Part shown: positions 5,633-6,034 of the stretch, in pieces | How positions within the stretch are numbered: position 1 is the first letter of the stretch | Layout: each line of letters starts with the position of its first letter | Origin: Ignavibacteriales bacterium | GTDB lineage: Bacteria > Bacteroidota > Ignavibacteria > UBA10030 > SZUA-254 | Assembly: GCA_016207985.1 (NCBI GenBank) | Contig: JACQYX010000119.1 | Coordinates: 1,600 to 7,633, forward strand | Direction of reading: 5' to 3' | Length of the DNA stretch: 6,034 bases | Program-made: the position numbers and the translations under genes | The notes under the pieces: generated by a model | Database searches by the model: none | The model's input: only the letters and a program-made list of their open reading frames with translations | Told to the model about the DNA's origin: nothing

Positions 5633-6034
5633 CTCGTCCTGTTACAATTGTTTTTAAAACACCGATGGCAAAATGGGCTAACGTGCTGATTATTAAACTT
5701 GCCGCCACAGCAGTCGTACCGCTTGTGAAGAAAAACGGTATCACCGGTATCATCCCACCAATAGCAGTTGATATGCCGGCAGAAAATGCTTCACGCACAG
5801 GATTTGGGAAAGTAGCCTCCGATAAACCAAGTTCTTCGCTTGCGAGTATTTTCAGCATGTGTTCTGGCTGCTCGATTAATTTCTTGGATAATTTTTCAGA
5901 TTCTTCCTGACTGAATCCTTTGAGCTGGTAGAATAGCGAGAGTTCTTCAAGTTCTTGATCGGGATTTTCTTCGATTTCTTTTCGTTCTCGTTCAATTTCT
6001 GCTTGATAAACTTCTTTTTCAGATTTGCGTGCAA
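5526..6034 (-). CDS. VIT1/CCC1-family Fe2+/Mn2+ transporter, C-terminal half (5' end beyond window)
   Basis: The frame is open from the right window edge to the TGA at 5526, giving 168 visible residues. An internal Met at 5858 is not the start: the codons upstream of it continue family sequence. Visible residues 1-75 are the Glu-rich cytoplasmic metal-binding region between helices 2 and 3, with YQAEIERERKEIEENP followed by a YQLKGFS segment and EELGL, as in VIT1/CCC1 proteins. Three membrane segments follow (about 79-103, 107-128, 140-161); the first includes GGMIPVIPF, the glycine/proline-rich signature of the family. These transporters move Fe2+ or Mn2+ across a membrane, probably in exchange for protons, and bacterial members are thought to relieve metal excess. 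Helices 1 and 2 must lie beyond the window. A decayed paralogue lies at 3995-4139. The stop position is supported because the remnant also stops there, with TAA instead of TGA. Confidence 0.85.
   Translation of the reverse strand, partial: ARKSEKEVYQAEIERERKEIEENPDQELEELSLFYQLKGFSQEESEKLSKKLIEQPEHMLKILASEELGLSEATFPNPVREAFSAGISTAIGGMIPVIPFFFTSGTTAVAASLIISTLAHFAIGVLKTIVTGRGWLKSGAEMTAVGIITAALAYGLGVLLSPAGHILP

Overview
The window reads as ordinary chromosomal DNA (roughly 40% G+C by eye) from a bacterium. Its Lys/Ile-rich proteins, exported enzymes with short plain signal peptides and mostly weak ribosome binding sites suggest the Bacteroidota / Ignavibacteria-Chlorobi group. This is an impression from protein style, not a search result, and I hold it loosely. 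I see no rRNA, tRNA, CRISPR array, insertion sequence or prophage gene.

Layout: one gene lies on the + strand at the left, an exported metallo-beta-lactamase-fold hydrolase (24-749). It converges on a run of six genes that all read leftward on the - strand. In order of transcription these are: the C-terminal half of a VIT1/CCC1-type Fe/Mn transporter, cut by the right window edge (6034-5526); a nitronate monooxygenase / 2-nitropropane dioxygenase family flavoprotein with an extra C-terminal cysteine cluster (5210-4143); an exported M55 (DppA-type) D-aminopeptidase (3944-3042); a six-helix CDF-like cation transporter with an unusual Cys-x3-Cys metal site (2928-2275); a stand-alone AlaX-type tRNA editing protein (2258-1824); and a response regulator made of two receiver domains with no output domain (1680-853). 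Only the CDF-like/AlaX pair (16 bp apart) is spaced like an operon. The other gaps are 113-315 bp, so this is probably a loose series of housekeeping and accessory genes, not one functional system.

The most interesting structure lies between the M55 gene and the monooxygenase gene. Positions 3995 to about 4139 are a decayed second copy of the VIT1/CCC1 gene, in the same orientation as the intact copy on the other side of the monooxygenase gene. The remnant keeps the last 35 codon positions, including the stop position, and a piece of the Glu-rich metal-binding region. It has lost about 364 bp between them and carries two in-frame stop codons. The pattern of differences (about half the changed codons are synonymous) suggests it was once a working paralogue. 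The second most interesting point is the CDF-like transporter, whose aligned zinc-site residues are Asp, Glu, Cys, Cys instead of Asp, Asp, His, Asp. I found no convincing new multi-gene system.
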